Assembly: GCA_016946835.1 (NCBI GenBank)
Contig: JACVTC010000055.1
Coordinates: forward strand, 731,001-795,000
Direction: 5' to 3'
DNA length: 64,000 nt
Origin: Neocallimastix lanati (nom. inval.)
Lineage: Eukaryota > Neocallimastigomycota > Neocallimastigomycetes > Neocallimastigales > Neocallimastigaceae
This document shows positions 28,201-42,472 of the stretch, one piece after another. How positions within the stretch are numbered: position 1 is the stretch's first letter; the number at the start of each line of letters is the position of its first letter. The notes under the pieces are model-generated. The model was given only the letters and a program-made list of their open reading frames with translations, was not told the DNA's origin and did no database searches. The position numbers and the translations under genes were made by a program.

Positions 28201-29182
28201 ATGGTTTTTTGGACTATTAAGTTTGTACAAACAATTTAAATACCAGCAAAATTAGGAATATATTTTAGGTACTAGGGGCCTAAAAAGGAACGAAGTTGTG
28301 TTACATCTTTTGTTGTACTTCACGATGCTATTACAAGAACTTTACGATGTCATTGGCTTAATCCCATCTCTAGTGAGTATATGAACGGGAATATCAACTA
28401 AATTTTTACAAAATAAGCTTTTAGAGAGATTATATAATGTAATCAATAATTAATAGTTAAGAAAAAATAAATCAAGAATACTTATGAGGTTGTAAAACCT
28501 TTTAAAGTATGATTGATTGATTAAAAAAATGGTTTTATTAATTTGATAAAGTACTCTTAAATATTCTATAATGTATAATGTAAAATTATTAATCTTATAT
28601 TAATAGATAATGATTACATTCAATAATGTTAATAATTTAAACAATCTATTTGAACAACATAAAAAATGAATGTAATAAATTAAATAAATCTATTCTTGAG
28701 ATGAAGAAATAAAACTTTTATATGTCGCAAAACGAATTATATAAAATTGGGATAAATTCACCACCAATCGATAATAATTGAAGTTTTGAAGATTTAATTT
28801 ATTTTATTAATAAAGTTCAAACTTATTCTAATACATAAATAAAAATATTAATAACATTTACTTTTAGTATTAAATACTGTATATATATGTTTTAATAATA
28901 AATTTCCAAGAGTATAAATTTTATTACAATATAGTAACAACTACAAAAGATACATATAATTATATTTTTAAGTATTTCCATTTTCAATAAATATTTTATA
29001 AATAAAATATTATTTATAAATAGTTATTAATAATTTAATAATTACAAACTATTCCCCTTTTTTTTCTCATTATTAATGAATTTTCATTGTGTTTTTATTA
29101 ATAATAATAATAATAATAATAATAATGATAATAATAATAATAATAATAATAAATGTATTTTTATTATAAATGAATTTTTATT

Positions 29183-29236
<54 letters not shown>

Positions 29237-30216
29237 TTAAATATTTATAATTTAATATTTATAATAATTAAATATATAATGATAATTCATTTGTAGTGTT
29301 TTGATAAATTTATATATATTATTCAAAAATTTTATTCCTTTAAATTATATGAATATAATATTACATTAGTTTTTTTAATAATATCCTATATTGCTAACAT
29401 TAAATATTTATTCTTTTTAAGCATTATTATGGCTTAAATAATAAAGAATTCTAATAATTTAATAGCAAACAAAATTTTCGTTTAAATTATGTTATTAATA
29501 ATTATTTTGTTTCCAGATTTATGTAAAAATATAAATATTTATAAAATTTTGTTTCCAAATTTTGTTTCCAAGTTCTTCTTTTTATACATATATTAACATT
29601 TAACAAAATTTTTGTTTCCATACTCAGTAATAAACATATTTATATAGTATTTTTTTTTTTTTTTTTTTTTTATTTTGAAGAATTGATATATACCTATATA
29701 TAGACTACTTATATATATATATTGCGAACAACTCTAAGGCGTATATTTAATTTTTATATTGTACATAATTGTTGAAATAGTATTTAATCTTTTTTTTTTT
29801 AAATTATATGTGTAATTTATATGTTTGAAAATATAAAATGAATAAAAATAAATATTGAAAATTTAAATTTAAGATTATTATAAAAATTGGATACATATAA
29901 CTTATAGGAAATATGGGATTCATTAGAATAAAATTTTATTATAAAATAAAACATTATTAACTATTATTATATTAAATATTTGAAATTAAAAAATTTGAAT
30001 TAAAAAATTTATAGTTTAAACAATATATTATATATAATGATTTATTATTATGTTAATAGTTTGAAATTTTTTTTTCTGTGAAATAAATAAAATATAATTA
30101 AAATTTTATTTAATATAAACTATTAATATATTATTTTTAATTTTTTAATTTTTAAGATAAAAGATAAAATAGAAAAAAAAATTAGTATATAAAGTATATA
30201 AAATAAAAATATTAAA
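28201..30216. other. AT-rich region with unassigned retroelement-like patches
   Basis: 28260-28400 is more complex (GGGGCCTAAAAAGGAACGAA) and may be element debris. 28600-28840 has a Lys/Asn-rich broken frame. (AAT)n lies at 29101-29150, a ~50-base poly(T) at 29187, and the word TTTGTTTCCA recurs four times between 29507 and 29620. No gene can be supported. The end next to 30217 should hold the promoter of the following gene. Confidence 0.45.
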
Positions 30217-31873
30217 ATGAAGAAATTAAATGTTTTATCATGTTATTTAATTCATGGGCTTGGTGGGGAAAATAAAGATTTTGCATTAGTAAAAGAAAGA
30301 CTTGAAGAAACATTTAATGAATTATTTAAAAAAGGTGATAATAATGAAATAAGTAATATTATTAATTGTTATTGTACAAATGCAAATTCAGGGATGAAAG
30401 CAAATTATCCATTTGAAATAATGTTTGAAAATGAATTTAATGAATATAGCCAATATTTTGAAAATATTTTAATAAAAGATTTAAAACATAATGAAAGAAA
30501 ATATAATAAGTTTGAAGATGTAGAATGTGATATATACATTTCATTTTCTGGTCATTCATTAGGTGGAAATGTTTCACGTGGATTAATAACAAAACTTTAC
30601 TCATCTTTTTCTAAAAATAATGAAATTTATGAAAATTATTTTGAATATATTAAAAAAGAATATCCATTTATTAGAGCCGTCAAACCGTGCTCCTATTTAT
30701 CACTTAGTTCACCACATCTTGGTTCACTCGTGTCACCTCCTAATAAATCCTGTAGCTTTATTAAGAAAGCTGAAAAATCAGCCGTTAAATCATTTATTAA
30801 TCTGGTTGTTGGGGATGTTGGTAAGCAGTTAACATTTCAAGATGAAAAAATTAAAATAAAAACAAATAATAAAAATATACCAAATGGTAATGAATCTATT
30901 AAAGGTAAAAAAGTATCAAAATATTCGTTAATGAACTGCTGTAATAAAGAATCTATGGATGCGTTAGCAAAGTTTCCAAATAGAACATTAACAGCATTTT
31001 TACGTTATGATTTACAAGTTAAATATTGTTCAGCAATGGGCTGTATTGAAACACCATTACCTTCACTCTTAGAAAATGAAAAAGAAATATTAATCGATAA
31101 TAAAACAAATGATACAAGAATTGTAATGTATTCAGGTTTTGAAGGTTCAGAATTAGAATATTATCAAAAGGAATTATTTAATGAAGAAGTTTCAAAAAAC
31201 TTTTATTACAAAAATACAAAAGTTGTACCTTCTCCAAATATTGATGAGCAAATTAAAAGAGCTTTAATTAATAAAAGAAAACATAATAGAAAAAAAAATA
31301 ATGAACAAACAAATAATAAAAATAATGAAGAAATTAATAATACTGAAAAATATGGTATATATAGAAAAAAAAAATAATTATTTTAATATTTAATATTCGG
31401 TTATAAAATATAATTATAATAATAATTTATTCATAATTTATTCATTGATTAGATTAATTCCTTATTAAATATATAAAAAATTAAAAATAATATATAATTG
31501 AATTTATTTACTTATTTAGTTATTTGATTATTGAATTAAAATTATTGTACTTATAATAGAGGAAATGGAAGATGAATTTTTAATTGATAACGATAATCAA
31601 ACGAAAATACCAGTTGCATTAATTAAATCATTTAATCAAATTCCATTTAGAAGAATTTCACTTGATTTTGTTGTTCCCTATGGTTTATTAAGAATGCTTA
31701 CTCATGGACTTTGTCTTGATATCGATTTTATTTTTGCACGAAAAGCTTATATAAAAATGATGGCCGAAAAAACTAAATCGTTTTATAGTCATTTATTGAT
31801 TTCTGATTTTATAAGAACTTCTGAGCAAACTGATACTTTCTCCTTATTATATCTTGTTAATCATAACAATTGA
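30217..31873 (+). CDS. DUF676/ROG1-like serine hydrolase (putative lipase), paralogue 1
   Basis: Two exons (30217-31354 and 31560-31873) join in phase 1 to give 483 residues. It has an alpha/beta-hydrolase fold of the DUF676 family, whose yeast members (ROG1 and relatives) act on lipids. Seen: an oxyanion-loop LIHGLGG (residues 11-17), the nucleophile elbow GHSLGG (Ser114), LSSPHLGSL, an Asp candidate in RYDLQV (Asp265), and a His in exon 2 (LTHG, His428). The conserved FRRISLDF beside that His lies only in exon 2, and the same intron position occurs in the paralogue at 33.7 kb, which supports the splice. No signal peptide or membrane segment, so probably cytosolic. The Lys/Asn-rich stretch before the intron looks like a disordered linker. 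Substrate unknown. Confidence 0.87.
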
Positions 31874-33742
31874 AATAAAAAATACATAATTTATTTATAA
31901 CATTAACTAATAAATATAACTGATTAATTAAATCATTAATTTCTTCATATATACTTTCTTGCAAATTAAAAATCTCATGGTGTAAAATTAATCTTGCATA
32001 AAAAAACAAAAAAAAAAATAAATAAAAATAAAAATATGAAAAATAATAATAAAAAAAAAATAAAATAAAATAGAAAAAAAAAAATTTTTTTTTATGAATA
32101 TAATAATAAAAGTTTGTATTTATAATTATGATAAGTAATGATAATATTTTTATTAGGTGATTTATTTAATTATTAATTAATTATACATTTATTATTATTA
32201 TAGAAATTATTTGATAAAATATTTGTTTTTATTTATAAATATAAAATGTTATTTATATATTAAATATAAAATACATTTAGTTTTGTATATACATGTAAAT
32301 GAAGATATCGCATTATTAAATAGATAAATATAAATAATATTAATTTAAATTATCAAAGTTAATTTTACATAAATATTTATGATTTATTTAAACCTAGCGT
32401 AAAACGAGTTTAAATATAACTAATTTAATATAATCATAATACATACCTTTATGATGAAAGGTATAAAAAAATAATAAATATAAACATGAGTTATATATAA
32501 ATAAATGACGTTTATTCCATCTAAAAATTATACTTATTGATTGAAAGAAATTCAAGAAGTTATATTAATATTTTAATAATGAGAAAATTCAAATATATAA
32601 AATTCTTTCAGAAATTTTGGATTTTAGCGTGAAATAGGCAAAATTAAATAAAGAACTTAAAATATTAAAAGAAGGCTGCTTAATTGATTCTATGGCTGAT
32701 TATTAAAATCATACTTTTTATTGGAAATGAATAAAAATAGCCTTAATAGGGTAAATTTAGTGAAAATTAGAATACAAAAAGAAATTGACTGTAATATTAA
32801 ATTTTAATAAATTATGAAACCATTATCATTATTCACTAATAATTTTAAATAGCTATAATAATATAACTAGTTATAAATGTAATCAATTTTATACACCGAT
32901 ATATAATTAACAATTTATTTTAATAGTTATCACTTAAACTATATATTATAAGAAATGTTTTAGATACATCAAATATTAATGGTGTAATAATATTAAATAC
33001 TTAGTTTTAGAGGGAAGTTATAAATATATATAAAAAATTATTTTAGCAATATTTATATTGTATTAAAGAATTAATATATTGTAAATTTACTTCATTCATG
33101 TAAAATTAAAGGTTAATTTAGAATAGAAATAAATAATAGTTTAATAATATCAAGTTAATATTATAAAATAGGATAATTTAATATATACATATTCACCAAT
33201 AAACCAATTTATTCATTATAGAATAACTAGGTTTAAGGGGGAATGCTAGAATATGTGAAATATATGAAAAATATATTTTAAATGAATTGAAGCATATTAT
33301 AATAAAATAATGTATAACCCATAATAATTAAATGAGAGTAACTCTTTATCATAAAATATATTAATTAAAATTAACATAATTATTAACAGTAAATTCTTGA
33401 CTCTTAGCAATTTATATAATTATTTATATTTCCTTAAATTCTTAATTTTTTAATCATTAAAACACGTGATACTATATATTTTTATTATTTACTTATAATT
33501 TCTAAATTTAATTAAAAGTAAATTTATACTTCAAATTTTATTTAAAATTTTAAAAAAAATATTTGTTTAAATATTTCACTATTAATTATAAAAATAAACT
33601 TTATAATTCGTAATAACAATATATAAAATAAAATAAATAAATATAAATTAATAAAATAATAATAATAATAATAATAATAATTAATTAAATCTTCATTTTT
33701 TATATTAGCAAAGTTCAGAAAAATAATTAGATAATAAAATAA
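31874..33742. other. Spacer between hydrolase paralogues, possible LTR-retroelement debris
   Basis: Broken Lys/Leu-rich frames at 32540-32800 hint at decayed coding sequence. At 33228-33260 a purine tract (AAGGGGGAA) is followed directly by TGCTAGAATATGTG, which resembles a polypurine tract/LTR start of a copia-type element. No second LTR found. (AAT)n lies at 33658-33680. The right end holds the promoter of paralogue 2. Confidence 0.35.
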
Positions 33743-34904
33743 ATGACAAGTATTAATATATTATGTTGTTATTACCTTCATGGCTTAGATGGAAGTGAAA
33801 AAGATTTTCAATGTATAAAATCTAAAGTTAAAGAAAATTTCAATTTACTTTTTCAAGAAGCTAATAAAAGTAATAATATTAAGAATTATCATTATGGATA
33901 TTGTTCAAATGATAATGCAAATTTAAAAAGTCATGCCGAATTAAAAGTAATGGTGGATAAATCATTTAATGAATTAAACAATTTTCTCGAAAATATAGTT
34001 TTATCTAATTTCAAAAATGATTATCAAAAAGAATATAATAATTTTGAAAATATACCTTGTAATTTATATTTTTCTATTATTGGACATTCATTAGGTGGTT
34101 TAATATCAAGAGGATTAGCTAAGAAAATATATTCAGAATTTGAAAAAGATGATTCAAAATTTGAAAATTATTTCGAATACTTAAAAAAGAAATTTACATT
34201 CATATCAACAATTAATCCTTGTTCATTTTTAACTCTATCTACTCCACATCTTGGTTCACTTGTTAATAATGAAAATGGTGGTTTAATCAAATTCAGTATG
34301 AAGACATTTTCAAGAACATATTGTAATTTTTTATCCGGTAGTATTGGGAAAACATTTATATATAAAGATAATAAAAATAAAAAACCAGGACTTATTGAAC
34401 TTTGTCAAAAAGAATATATGGACGCCTACGCTAAATTTCCTAATAGAACTTTAATAGGATGTGTAAGAAATGATATTCCAGTTAAAATATGTTCTGCAAT
34501 GGGGAGTATACATCATCCTCTTCCTGAATATGAAGAAGAAAAATTATTAGTTGATAATTCTAAATCTGATACTAGAATTTGTTCCTATTCTGGTTATAAT
34601 GAGGGTGAAGAATTAGAATATTATCAAAAAGAAATATTTAATGAAAATTCTTCAAAAAATATGTTTTACAATAATACTAAGCTATTACCACCACCAAATA
34701 TTGATAAAGAAATAGAAGAAGGATTAGAAAAAATAAAGTCAAACAAAGACAATAAATCAAAGAGTAATGAAAATGTTACGCCTCCTAAATATGGTAATTT
34801 TATATAATAATAATTACGATAAAAAAAAATAATAAATAAATAAATATATATATATATATATATATTATAATAATTTATTAAATAATAAATTGTAATATTA
34901 AAAT

Positions 34905-34989
<85 letters not shown>

Positions 34990-35408
34990 TAAATAATAAT
35001 AATATTAATAATAATAATAATATTTTTATAGAGGAAATGGATGATGTATTTATACCAGATACCTATAATCAAGTTGAAGTTGCTATCTCCGCCTTAAAAT
35101 TATTTAATCAAATATCATTTAGAAGAATTATTATTGATTTTTCTCTTCCAGGTTTTGCCAAAATGGCAACACATCCCGTTTATATTGGTTACGTTATTGT
35201 GCCTAGTAATTCAACAATTAATGCAATGGTATCAAAATCTGTATCTTTAATTTCAAATTTAATTTTAGCTGACTATCTTAGAACATCTCAACAAAGTTCA
35301 ACCTTTACATTAAATAGCCTTATCAATAATGAAAATGATGAAAATGAAAATAAGGAAAATGAAAATGATAAGGAAAATGATAAAGAAAATAAAAATAAAG
35401 AAACTTAA
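33743..35408 (+). CDS. DUF676/ROG1-like serine hydrolase (putative lipase), paralogue 2
   Basis: Exons 33743-34793 and 35032-35408 join in phase 1, giving 475 residues. It matches the gene at 30.2 kb throughout: HGLDG at the oxyanion loop, GHSLGG (Ser116), LSTPHLGSL, Asp candidate in RNDIPVKICSAMG, and exon-2 His in ATHP (His398). Compared with paralogue 1 it has a shorter mid-region after FIYKDN and an extra Asn/Glu/Lys repeat tail (NENDENENKEN type). The intron sits at the same codon (KY-E) but is filled by (AAT)n, ~85 bp at 34904-34988. Same strand, ~1.9 kb apart: a local tandem duplication that has diverged while keeping the catalytic residues in both copies. Confidence 0.87.
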
Positions 35409-35428
35409 ATCCATTTTTACTTATTTAT

Positions 35429-35472
<44 letters not shown>

Positions 35473-35869
35473 TTTACTTTATAGTTATTAATACTTTGCT
35501 TATTTATTTTACATTAATATTTATTTTTTTTTTTTTTTTTTTTTTTAATAAATAAATAAATAAATAAATAATAAAAAGAAACTTTAGATTCAAAAAAAAT
35601 TATATTTATTTTTATTATTTTTTATTGATATTTTGAAGTGCAATCATTATATTTAAAATAAATAAAAATAAATAGTATAAATATTATTGTAAATTATTGT
35701 AATAATAACAACTAGCAATTAAATATATCTTTTAAAAAGCATAAAATGTTTATATTTTATATTAAAATATATATATTTTTAATATATTATATATATATAT
35801 ATATTTACTCCTTATTTAATAATTTATACATTTATTAATGCTTAATTTTATTATCATCATAATCATCGT

Positions 35870-35964
<95 letters not shown>

Positions 35965-36151
35965 TTGTTAATTATTTATTATTAAAAAGAAAAAAAAAAT
36001 TAAATAAATAAATAAAATAAAAAAAATATAAAAAAAATAAAAATTAAATATATTTAAATATAATGTAAAAGTACTTCCAAAATTCCCTATACGCATTCAT
36101 TATATATATTATGTGTGTATTACTTTTATTTATATAAATATTTTAAATAAT
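35409..36151. other. Convergent spacer with poly(T) and (ATT)n
   Basis: Lies between the 3' ends of the hydrolase (plus) and remodeler (minus) genes. Contains poly(T) at 35430-35470 and 35524-35546, and an (ATT)n array at about 35870-35963. No gene. Confidence 0.7.
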
Positions 36152-36329
36152 TTAGTTTGTTGTTAATTGTGAACGAATAATATGGTATAAACTTTTTTCA
36201 ACTATTATTTTTGAGCGTAAAGCAAAAATGAAAAAGATCAAAAACATAAAATATATAAATTTATATAAAAAAAAATTATTATTAATATTGTTAAATATAT
36301 ATGAATTTAAATATTAATAAAAATTAACC

Positions 36330-36384
<55 letters not shown>

Positions 36385-38136
36385 CAAATAATATATAATT
36401 ACTTTTATCACTACTCTCGCTATCTTCATTACTATCAATTTCCATATTAGTTGATGAGCTTTCGGTTGGTTCAATTTCTTTTTTATCTTCTGATGATATT
36501 TTCTTATCCAATTTAAGTTTCATAGTTGACATATTTAATATCGATTCCTCTATGGTACCTCTAGTAATAAATTTCATTACTGTAACATCTCTTGTTTGAC
36601 CAACTCTATGAGCTCTATCTTCGGCCTATGAAAATTTTTATGATTTATATACATATAGATTTTTATTTATTGCAATTTTTAAATAAATAAATTACAATTT
36701 TTATATCAAATTTAAATTTTTATTTAAATATAGATATCTAAACTTACTTGTTTATCATTATGTGGATTAAAATCTAAATCATATATAATCACTACATTAG
36801 CAGATGTTAAATTAATACCAAAACCACCTATTATATATATATATATATATATTTGTTGAATAATTAGTATTAAATAATATATATATATATAATAATAATT
36901 TTTAAACAATAACAATAATATGATAAATAACAATTTAATATTTACCAGCTTTTGTAGAAAGCAAGAAAATAAATATGTCTGGAGAATTATTAAAATTATC
37001 AATAATTTCTTGACTATATTATTAATTAATTTTTTAATTGTAATATATAAATATATATATTATGTTATAATTTAATTTATAATAATAAAAACAATAGTAT
37101 ATTGATATTACTATTAAAAAATAAATAAATAAATAAAAATACCGTTCTGTTACTGGTGTTTGACCATCTAATCTTAAATAATTATAATTTAATGAATCTA
37201 AAACTGTTTCTAAAATATCTAGCATTCTTGTAAATTGACTAAATAATAAAATTTTATCATTCTATATTAAAAAATTAAAATTATATATATAAAAATAAAA
37301 ATAAAAAAATAAGCTTAGTTCTATTAATATTAAAATAATTTTAATATATAAATATATATAGTTAAATTATTCATTAACAGTTAATTACCCTTGCTTTACA
37401 TTCAGCTAATACTTCTTTTAATTTTTTAACTTTTCCTGAATTCATCCAATCTTCTGGTTTTAATTTATATTTATTGATATACTAATATCATATAATTTTA
37501 ATAAAAATAATTAATAAATTTATTGATAATTATATATATATATATATAAAGTATTATTATTTATAAATTGTATTACATTATATTATGTTATATCAAATTA
37601 TATTACTAACTTTATAATTAACACAATATGTATGTAATTCAAAATCAGATAAGCATTGCATATCTTCAAAAACGTATTGTGGTTCCGAATCACAAAATTG
37701 TTCCTCCTATTAATATAAAAATTAATATTTTTTCATACATTTGGTTAAAAATATTTATATAAAATTCAATAGATTATATTTTATTTTTGTTATAGTATTA
37801 ATAGAGAGAAATAAATATTATATTTACATTAGTTATATCTCTTGACATTGGTCTTAATTTTTCATCTGTATAAAGATTTCTTATTAAAAGTGGATGATCT
37901 GCTATTTTTCTTAACTCCATCAATGTATTATTAATTTGTTTGTTCGTCTTTGTATTAGTATTATCATCGCTGCTATTATTAAAGTTTGATCTTGATATTT
38001 CTAATGCTTGATCATATAATTTTCTTTGATATTCTGTAGCTTCACAGTATATGATTTTTTCAAATTTATTTGGTAATTCTTTTAAAACCTAATAATAAAG
38101 AAATTTTTATTGTTTTAACCATTATAATTTTTTATT

Positions 38137-38172
<36 letters not shown>

Positions 38173-38666
38173 AAAGTAATTATTATTTTATTGACAGTAA
38201 TTATTATTTTATTATTATGTTTTTTTTTAAAAAAAGAAAAAAAAAAAAAAAAAAAAAAATTACCTCATCCTTTTTTCTTCTTAATACAAATGGATCCATA
38301 ATTCGTCTAGCCTTGGATACACGATTTGTACTTAAAAAGGCAGCATTACCAGTTTTAACTTCAAAAATTTTTCTTAAACTTACTTCATCCGTTATAAATA
38401 ATCTTGGCTGATTTTATATATAAAATATAATTTAATTATTTCATTTATAATAAATATTATATTATATATTATACTATAATATTTATATTGTACTATAAAA
38501 TTCAATATTAATTAAATTTCAAAAATTTACCATAATAAATGTTAAAAGTGACTACAAATTCATAAATATTGATAGATGTTGATAATAATAATAATAATAA
38601 TTAATTAATTAATTAATTAAAATAAAAATAAATAAATAAATATATATATATATATTAAAAATTAAA

Positions 38667-38712
<46 letters not shown>

Positions 38713-40757
38713 TTATCATTATTAGTATTATATATATATATATATATATATACATTAATAAAAAAAAAAAAAAAAATAATACTTACAATTAATTCTTGAA
38801 GGGTATTTTGAATTGGTGTTCCTGTTAATAAAAATCTACAATCTGAATTAATAGTCATTAAATGTTTATATCTTAAAGAAGTCATATTTTTCATCATATG
38901 ACCTTCATCTAAAATCATAATTTTAAAGTTCATATGTTTTAAAAAAGCTCGATCTTCCTTTTGATTGGAAGCAATTTGATAGGTTGTTAAAATAATATTA
39001 TAACTATTTTTTGTATTTCTTAGTTCATGCCTTAATTCATATCTTTCACTTTGAGAGCCATAATAAGCTCTTACTTCTAGTTCAGGACACCATTTTTCAA
39101 ATTCTCTTAACCAATTATCTTTTGTGGAGGATGGAACAATAATTAAAAATGGACCTTTTTCATTATGATTAGAATAAATATTTCCTAAAAATGAAATGAC
39201 TTGAGCAGTTTTACCAAGACCCATTTCATCTGCTAAAATACCAGAAAAACCATGTAAATACATATAACTTAGCCAACTAACACCTAATAATTGATAATTT
39301 TTTAATGTCATTGAACTATTAATGATTTCAGGTTGCTTTCTTAAAAATCCTTCACCAGTTTCCTTGATACCTGGAAGAAGTCTACCTTTTTTATCGACAC
39401 CCCAAGTATCAAATAATCCAGTGAGTTCCTTACTAATTTTTTCACAACTTTCAATAATTGAATCCGCAGCATTATATCCATTAATAACTTCTTCATAATT
39501 TTCAATAATTTTTCCAGAAATACCTTTTTCTTTATTTAATGTTCTTTTTAAGGCGGTTATACTTCTATAAGGTCTATTGGAAATAATAATCTCTGCTTGC
39601 TCTGGGGAGCATAGTGAAATCATATCTTGCATTTCTTGAGAAGAAGCATTATTAAAAAATCGTAATGTATCATTATCTTCATCTTCGGAATCTGATGAAT
39701 TTGAAATTATATTTGAAAATTTCCTACGTTTATTTCCTTTATATTCAACATCTGATCCATCTGATTCGTCATATGAATCCATTGATTCTTCGTCACTCTC
39801 AATTACAATTCTCTTTTTTGTTCTTTTTTTAGTTTTTCTTTTTTCCGATGAACTATCATTTGTATTATCATTTTTCAAAATTTCAGCTGCTTTTTTTAAA
39901 TTAAATTTCGATTGATTAAACGCTTCAATAATTTCTTCTCTCGATTTTTTTGGAAACATATCTGTCAATATTAATATATATGCATTTATTCTTGTATTTT
40001 CTTTATTCTCAATTTCCATTTTTTTAGGTTTAGCTTCATCATCACTATCATCAATAATCCTTGGGATTTTATTATTTTTCACTAAGAAAATATCATTATG
40101 GGTTGAACTGAAAGAACTTCTATTTTGATTAAAAATACTGATATTAGATTTAGAAGAGTTAGAATCACTCTCAGATTCTACTGATATAATGCTTGACTTT
40201 CTTATTAAATTATTATGGTTATTTTCTTTTACTATGGTTGAATCTGTTTTAAAAAAATTAGAATTACTAAAGGGATTATTTTGTCTATTGGGTATAGTAC
40301 TTGAATTATTATATGGTTTAAAATAATGTTTTTTATCATTTAATGAAGCAATTGGAGGTCTTTTTGGTTTAAATTCAAATCTTTGTCTAATATCACTAGC
40401 TAATAATGAATTTGGTGAAATTTTATTATTATCATTATCAATATTATTATCATTAGTTGAAGTAGTAGTATCTTCATCACTTTCAATTAATTTACTAAAT
40501 GACTTCCTTTTTCCAAATTGAAGAGGAGATTGTTCAACATGAATTGTTTTCTGTTTAAAAAATTTAGAGGTATCATTTTCTTCAGCAATCTTTTTAGCTT
40601 TTAAAGTTTTCCTTACATTTGGGGTTTCTGGAACAGATTGAACTTCATTTTTATCTTTAATTTTACTAAAATAATAACTTATTGTATTTTTGTTTGGTTT
40701 CTTTGGAGTTTCAGGTACAAATGTTACATTTTCTTTTGCTTTTACTGTCATTTTCAT
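36152..40757 (-). CDS. FUN30: SNF2-family chromatin remodeler, Fun30/SMARCAD1 type, with CUE domain
   Basis: Eleven exons on the minus strand: 40757-38787, 38551-38531, 38407-38264, 38088-37828, 37706-37611, 37481-37389, 37261-37143, 37013-36946, 36827-36748, 36625-36403, 36201-36152. All phases agree; 1041 residues, near SMARCAD1/Fun30 length. A disordered, acidic N-terminus with two VPETP motifs precedes a CUE-like ubiquitin-binding segment (about 257-296, [13 protein letters not shown]). The ATPase follows: DEMGLGKT (510-517), DEGH (617-620) and LTGTPIQN. The second lobe spans exons 7-10: [40 protein letters not shown] and [15 protein letters not shown] (not DEAH) fits the Fun30 subgroup. 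Known family roles are nucleosome sliding, heterochromatin maintenance and DNA-end resection. Exon 2 is only 21 nt (SLLTFIM). The last exon (16 codons ending QLTTN) is the least certain. Confidence 0.92.
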
Positions 40758-40903
40758 AATATTTAAATAATAAGGTATAATTATTTTTCTTAAAAAAAAA
40801 AAAAAAAAAAAAAAGGAATCTTAAGAGAAATTAAAATATTCAATTACAGAGTCTTGCAGAAATGTAATATATAATAAAATTAAATGAAAAAAAATGAATA
40901 AAT

Positions 40904-40935
<32 letters not shown>

Positions 40936-41320
40936 TTTAAAAATTAAAAAATTGAATTTCAAATTAGAAATTCAAAATTATTTAACAATAAATTTAAAAT
41001 TAAAGTAAACGAAATAAAAATTAAAATTTATTTAAACAAAATTCTATTTTTTTTTAAAAAAAAAAGAGTCACCATTTAAAGGAGTATTTATTATTAAGAA
41101 AATATAAAACTATTCTTTTTTTAATTTGATTTAATTCTTTATTATAATATTATTAATTACTATTTAATTGATTTCAATAATTATTTTCCAAAATAAAATA
41201 ATTTTAATCAATAATTGATTGAAAATTCGTTAAATTTGCTTAGCATATAATAAAAATAAAAGACAATTAAAAATTTTATATAATATCAGTTATTTATTAA
41301 ACAAAAGAAACTTTCTAAAA

Positions 41321-41360
<40 letters not shown>

Positions 41361-42239
41361 TTATAATAACCCACAACAAAAAAATAAAAAAAAAAAAAAA
41401 AAAAAATTATAAAATTATAAAAAAGGATAAAAAAAAAATTTTTTTATCCTTTATATCTATTCATTAAAACCTAATACTATAAATTTATTGTATCATCAAT
41501 TCATGAACTTTAAAATACAAATAATTATAAAGTATTTTTTAATTAATAATTAATAATGATAAAATTTTTAAAAAAAAAAAAAAAAAAAAAAAAATGCAAT
41601 ATAAAAAAAATAAAATGAAATAAAATAAATAATTGAATAATTAAATAATAAATTGTTAAATGAATAATAATAATAAATAATTAAATAATTAAATAAATAA
41701 TAATAAATAATTAAAAATAAAATAATTAAATAAATATATTTATTATGACTAAAAAAAAAAAAAGGAATACAAAATAATGTAAAATAAAAAAAAAATTATA
41801 ATTAATATTTATTTTCTTTTTTTTTTTTTTTTTTGTAATAAAAATTTTAACCAATTAAAATTATTGTACTTTTAAATCTAATCAATAATAAAATATAATA
41901 AACTTTTTAAAATCCCATTAAATACTAAAATTTAAATAATTATTATTTATTATACTACATATATATTTATTAATTTATTTATCTATTTATTTAGTATATT
42001 TATTTATTTATTTAGTTTTTAGGTTAGTTAATTATTTAATTATTTAGTCTTTTACATATTATTATTTATAAGAAAATAATATATAATATGAAAGATTATT
42101 ATTCCATATTCTTCATTAAGTATTATAACCAAAAACTAAATAAAAATATATAGAAATATAAACTTAATATATAAATAAGAAATATAATAATTAAATACAT
42201 TTTTATTTTATGACTTAACTATTTTTTTTTATTATTTTA
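40758..42239. other. 5' flank of the remodeler and AT-rich spacer
   Basis: Contains a (TA)n run at about 41330-41355, several poly(A) tracts and AAATAATTA-type simple sequence. No gene. The remodeler promoter lies just above 40757. Confidence 0.6.
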
Positions 42240-42472
42240 CTTCCGGGTGTACCGCTCTTTAACCCCTCTCAAGGTATGAGATTATTAAGGTAGTCATAAC
42301 ACTTCGGTATGCTTTCGCATAAATAGATATTGTCACTTCTGGACGACCTTATTGAGTGTTCATCATTGGCACTCTGACATGACATTATTGCTAAGAATTT
42401 TCTGATACGCTTTTTCTCGGAGTACTACTCCAGTTCATAACTTTTCTTTGAAGCTAGGCTAATATGAATTAA
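42240..42472. other. Less AT-rich segment adjoining SINE-like copy 2, unassigned
   Basis: More balanced composition than its surroundings (for example GGGTGTACCGCTCTTTAACC and CTTCGGTATGCTTTCGCATA). No open frame and no match to the corresponding position beside copy 1. Confidence 0.4.

Noticed and set aside
36314-36577. Remodeler protein ending in a poly-Phe tail
   Set aside because: The frame runs through a splice donor (GTAATT at 36402) into a poly(A) tract of the opposite strand; the spliced model with a short last exon is preferred.
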